Origin: CAVZYN01 sp963779515
Lineage (GTDB): Bacteria; Pseudomonadota; Alphaproteobacteria; Rhizobiales; Hyphomicrobiaceae
DNA length: 64,000 bases
Direction: 5' to 3'
NCBI GenBank assembly: GCA_963779515.1
Contig: CAVZYN010000013.1
Span: 1-64,000 of the forward strand
The notes beneath the pieces are model-generated. The model was not told the origin of the DNA and did not search any database. It was given only the letters and a program-made list of their open reading frames with translations. Below, piece after piece: positions 60,069-64,000 of the stretch. A program made the position numbers and the translations under genes. Numbering within the stretch: the first letter of the stretch is position 1; every line of letters starts with the position of its first letter.

Positions 60069-61482
60069 GTGACCTCTCTGACCGCGCTTTGGACCTGGGA
60101 CGCGCTCGTCGCCGCTTGCGCCGCCGTCACCGACGGCAGTCCTGCATCGGAAATTACCGGCTTCTCCATCGACACCCGCGCCCTTCAACCCGGCGAAATC
60201 TTCGTCGCCCTGAAGGACGTGCGCGACGGCCACGACTTCGTGACACAAGCCTTCGCCAATGGCGCAGCCGCCGCCCTCGTCTCCACCAGCTACGCGCGCA
60301 AATCCGGCGATGGCCCACTGCTCCGCGTCGCCGATCCCCTGCGCGCGCTCGAAGACATCGGCCGCGCCGCCCGCGCGCGCCTCTCCCCATCGGCAAAGGT
60401 CATCGCGCTGACCGGCAGCGCCGGCAAAACCGGCACCAAGGAAATGCTGCGCGCCTGCCTCTCGCCTTATGGCGCAACCCACGCTCCCGAAAAATCCTAC
60501 AACAACCACTGGGGCGTGCCGCTGACGCTCGCCCGCATGCCCGCTGACACCCAATTCGGCGTCTTCGAAATCGGCATGAACCACGCCAACGAGATCACGC
60601 CACTTTCGACAAATGGTCTCGCCCCACATCGCCATCATCACCAACGTGCTCCCCGTCCACATCGGCAACTTTTCCGACGGCGAAATCGGCGTCGCCAACG
60701 CCAAGGCGGAGATTTTCGATGGCAGCAGCCCCGGCGCCCACGCGATCCTGCCGCACGACAGTCCGCACTACGAGCGCTTGGCCGCCGCCGCCAAGGCCGC
60801 CCGCCTCGCCATCACCAGCTTCGGCACCGATTCAGCCGCCAAAATGCGCGCTGCCACCCTCGACACCTTCGAAGATCGCAGCGACATCACCCTGACCTCG
60901 GGCGTGCGCTACACGCTTGGCGCGCCCGGCCGCCACCTCGCCGCCAATTCACTCGCGGTCGCGGCCACGCTCGACATCCTCGGCCTCCCGCTCGATCGCG
61001 CCCTCGCGCCGCTGGCAAAAACCGTAGCCCCAGCGGGTCGCGGCGCCCGCACCCTGCTGCAAGCGCCCGGCGGCGCGATCCTGCTGATCGACGAAAGCTA
61101 CAATGCCAACCCCGCGTCCATGCGCGCAGCCCTCGCCGCCATGGCCACCACGCCACGATCGCGCTTTGCCCGCCGCATCGCCGTCATGGGTGACATGCGC
61201 GAACTCGGTCCCGCGGCCGATGATCTGCATCGCGCGCTCGCCGATGCCGTCGCCGCCGCGGACGCAGACCTCGTCTTGGCCTGCGGTCCGCACATGCAAC
61301 GACTTTATGAAACACTTCCTGCGCAAAAGCGGGGCGCCTGGGCTGAAAAGTCTGGCGATCTCGTGCCCGCACTCCTGCAAACCGTGCAATCCGGCGATGT
61401 CGTGATGATCAAAGGCTCGCTCGGCACCCGCATGGCGCCGCTGGTCGAAGCCCTCAAAGCGCGCTATCAAGCGGTCGGCTAA
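60069..61482 (+). CDS. murF: UDP-MurNAc-tripeptide:D-Ala-D-Ala ligase MurF, frameshifted
   Basis: GTG start at 60069. First frame: FSIDTRALQPGEIFVALKDVRDGHDFV, P-loop IALTGSAGKTGTKEML, SYNNHWGVPLTLA and EIGMNHANEITPLS. At AAA 60611-60613 the frame breaks; with one A removed it continues into MVSPHIAIITNVLPVHIGNF, LIDESYNANPASMRAAL and VMGDMRELG. Together about 470 aa, as expected for MurF. Essential, so an indel error is the likely cause of the break. Confidence 0.95.
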
Positions 61483-61529
61483 TCACACAATGACTGTCCG
61501 GGCAGCACGCCTGAGGGAAGACGAGGGGC

Positions 61530-62615
<1,086 letters not shown>

Positions 62616-62627
62616 CGGCCACCGCCG

Positions 62628-62670
62628 CCTGCGCTATCTTGGCGCCCATATCCTGCGCTATCCTGGCGCC
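62628..62670. repeat. Short direct repeat between mraY and murD
   Basis: CCTGCGCTATC(T/C)TGGCGCC occurs at 62628-62646 and 62652-62670, 24 bases apart, directly before the murD ATG. Small local duplication; it changes the upstream context of the murD start. Confidence 0.85.
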
Positions 62671-64000
62671 ATGATTCGCATCACCACATTCGCCGGCAAA
62701 ACCGTCGCCGTCTTCGGCCTCGCCCGCAGTGGCATCGCCTCCGCCGAGGCCCTACGCGCGGGCGGCGCCCACGTCGCCTGCTGGGACGATGGCGACGCCG
62801 GCCGCGCCGTCAGCCCAGAAAGCCGGCCTCGCCGCTGGTCGACCTCAAGACCGCCGACTGGTCCACCTTCGCGGCCCTCGTGCTCTCGCCGGGCGTGCCC
62901 CTGACCCACCCAGAGCCGCACTGGACGGTCCAAAAAGCCCGGGCCGCCGGCGTCGAGATCATCGGTGACATCGAACTCCTGTTCCGCGAGCGCGCCGCGC
63001 ATTGCCCCGCGGCACCCGTCATCGCCATCACCGGCACCAATGGCAAATCGACCACCACGGCGCTGATCGCCCACATCCTGAAATCATCCGGTCGCGACAC
63101 CCAGATGGGCGGCAACATCGGCCGCGGCGTCCTCGATCTCGACCCGCTCAGCCGCGACCGCACCTACGTCATCGAAATGAGCTCGTTCCAGATCGATCTG
63201 ACGCCGACGCTCACACCGACCGTCGGCGTGCTCCTGAACATGTCGCCCGATCACCTCGATCGCCACGGCACGATGGAGAACTACGCCGCCGTCAAGGAAC
63301 GCATGGTCTTCCGCGCGGATCACGCCGTGATCGGCGACGACGACGCCTGGTGCCGCGAGGTCATCGCCAATGCCCGCGCCCTTGATCGCCCCGTCACGAC
63401 GATTTCCGCCATGACCGACGAAGACGTCACCTTCCGCGGCGGCCACCTCTACGCCCGCGGCAGCGCATCGTCCGTCGCCGAACTCACCGGCGTCGGCACG
63501 CTACGCGGCGACCACAACGGCCAGAACGCCGCCGCCGCCTTCGCAACCCTTGCGTTGCTGGGCCTCTCGCACGCCGGCATCGCCCGCCACATGCGCACGT
63601 ATCCGGGCTTGCCCCACCGCATGGAAGAGGTCGGCCGCCTCGGCAAGGTCCTCTTCATCAACGACAGCAAGGCAACCAACGCCAACTCCACCGAAAAGGC
63701 GCTGGCGAGCTTCGACCGCGATATCTATTGGATCCTTGGCGGCAAGGCCAAGGACGGCGGCATCGCGGCACTCAGCCCCTACTTCCCGCGCATCGCCAAA
63801 GCTTATTTGATCGGCGAATCCACCGAGACTTTTGCCGCGACGCTTGCCGGCAAGATCCATTTCGAAACCTCCTGGACCCTCGAGCGCGCCGTCGCCGACG
63901 CGACCAACGACGCCCAGCGCGCGCGCGGCACGGAACCGATCGTGCTGCTCTCGCCCGCCTGCGCCTCCTACGACCAATTCAAAAGCTTTGAACACCGCGG
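62671..64000 (+). CDS. murD: UDP-MurNAc-L-alanine:D-glutamate ligase MurD, partial and frameshifted
   Basis: Adds D-Glu to UDP-MurNAc-L-Ala. N-terminal VAVFGLARSGIASAEALRAGGA, two one-base breaks near 62820 and 62837, then LVDLKTADWSTFAALVLSPGV, P-loop IAITGTNGKSTTTALI, MGGNIGRG, LLNMSPDHLDRHG, INDSKATNANSTEKAL and LGGKAKDGG. The final residues SPACASYDQFKSFEHRG show that only about 15 residues are cut by the window edge. Reading the joined frame gives full MurD. The breaks are probably indel errors. Confidence 0.94.

Noticed and set aside
11565..60613. Programmed frameshifting or phase variation in the split genes
   Set aside because: Runs are only three bases long, no slippery heptamer or stimulatory hairpin is evident, and the breaks are spread over unrelated genes.

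Overview
The window looks like high-GC Proteobacterial DNA made of two unlike parts. From about 7.5 kb to the end the gene set is alphaproteobacterial and most like Hyphomicrobiales: smc, tandem dsbA-like genes, a DUF721/DciA-like gene and mutY side by side; ftsQ-ftsA-ftsZ-lpxC-bamD-ligA; a TIGR02301-type secreted protein; a Clp_N/coiled-coil protein of a kind I know from Bradyrhizobium relatives; and dispersed palindromic repeats. The first 7.2 kb (quinoprotein dehydrogenase, methyltransferase, glutaredoxin-DinB fusion, DUF924 protein, paired M16 peptidases, intrinsic hairpin terminator) looks gammaproteobacterial. I suspect a misjoin or a transfer boundary near 7.44-7.50 kb. I saw no tRNA, rRNA or CRISPR array.

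Layout. 0-7.1 kb: gamma-like block. 7.2-7.45 kb: tail of an unknown gene. 7.5-13.5 kb (minus): SPOR protein, SMC, two DsbA-like thioredoxins and DciA-like protein, with mutY divergent at 13.6 kb. 14.7-23.7 kb (minus): ligA, bamD, lpxC, ftsZ, ftsA, ftsQ, the distal half of a dcw cluster plus outer-envelope genes. 23.9-29 kb: queA, then rpmH-rnpA-yidC-engB. 29-46 kb: accessory region with a PIN/excisionase-type toxin-antitoxin pair, a carbamoylase plus diaminopropionate ammonia-lyase operon, a formyltransferase, the Clp_N repeat protein, SRAP, Nudix, PilZ, an L,D-transpeptidase, a CoA-transferase, a relict toxin with a DUF433 antitoxin, and several repeat families. 47-49 kb: an IS1595-like element inside a nitronate monooxygenase gene. 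49.5-54.7 kb: dihydroorotase-like gene, then ygfZ, tag, HD hydrolase, small phosphatase and an NrtR-like regulator. 55-58 kb: a small dehydrogenase/oxidoreductase/GntR cluster. 58.6-64 kb (plus): murE, murF, mraY and murD, the proximal half of the dcw cluster, preceded by a 152-bp tandem repeat instead of ftsI.

The core genes cooperate in chromosome segregation (SMC), division (FtsZ/A/Q), peptidoglycan precursor synthesis (MurE/F, MraY, MurD) and envelope assembly (LpxC, BamD, YidC). At least 13 apparent single-base frameshifts split nine genes, several of them essential in relatives (ftsQ, rnpA, murF, murD). Several lie in short homopolymers, so I read these as sequencing or assembly indels rather than biological decay. 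Gene entries span the whole locus across such breaks.
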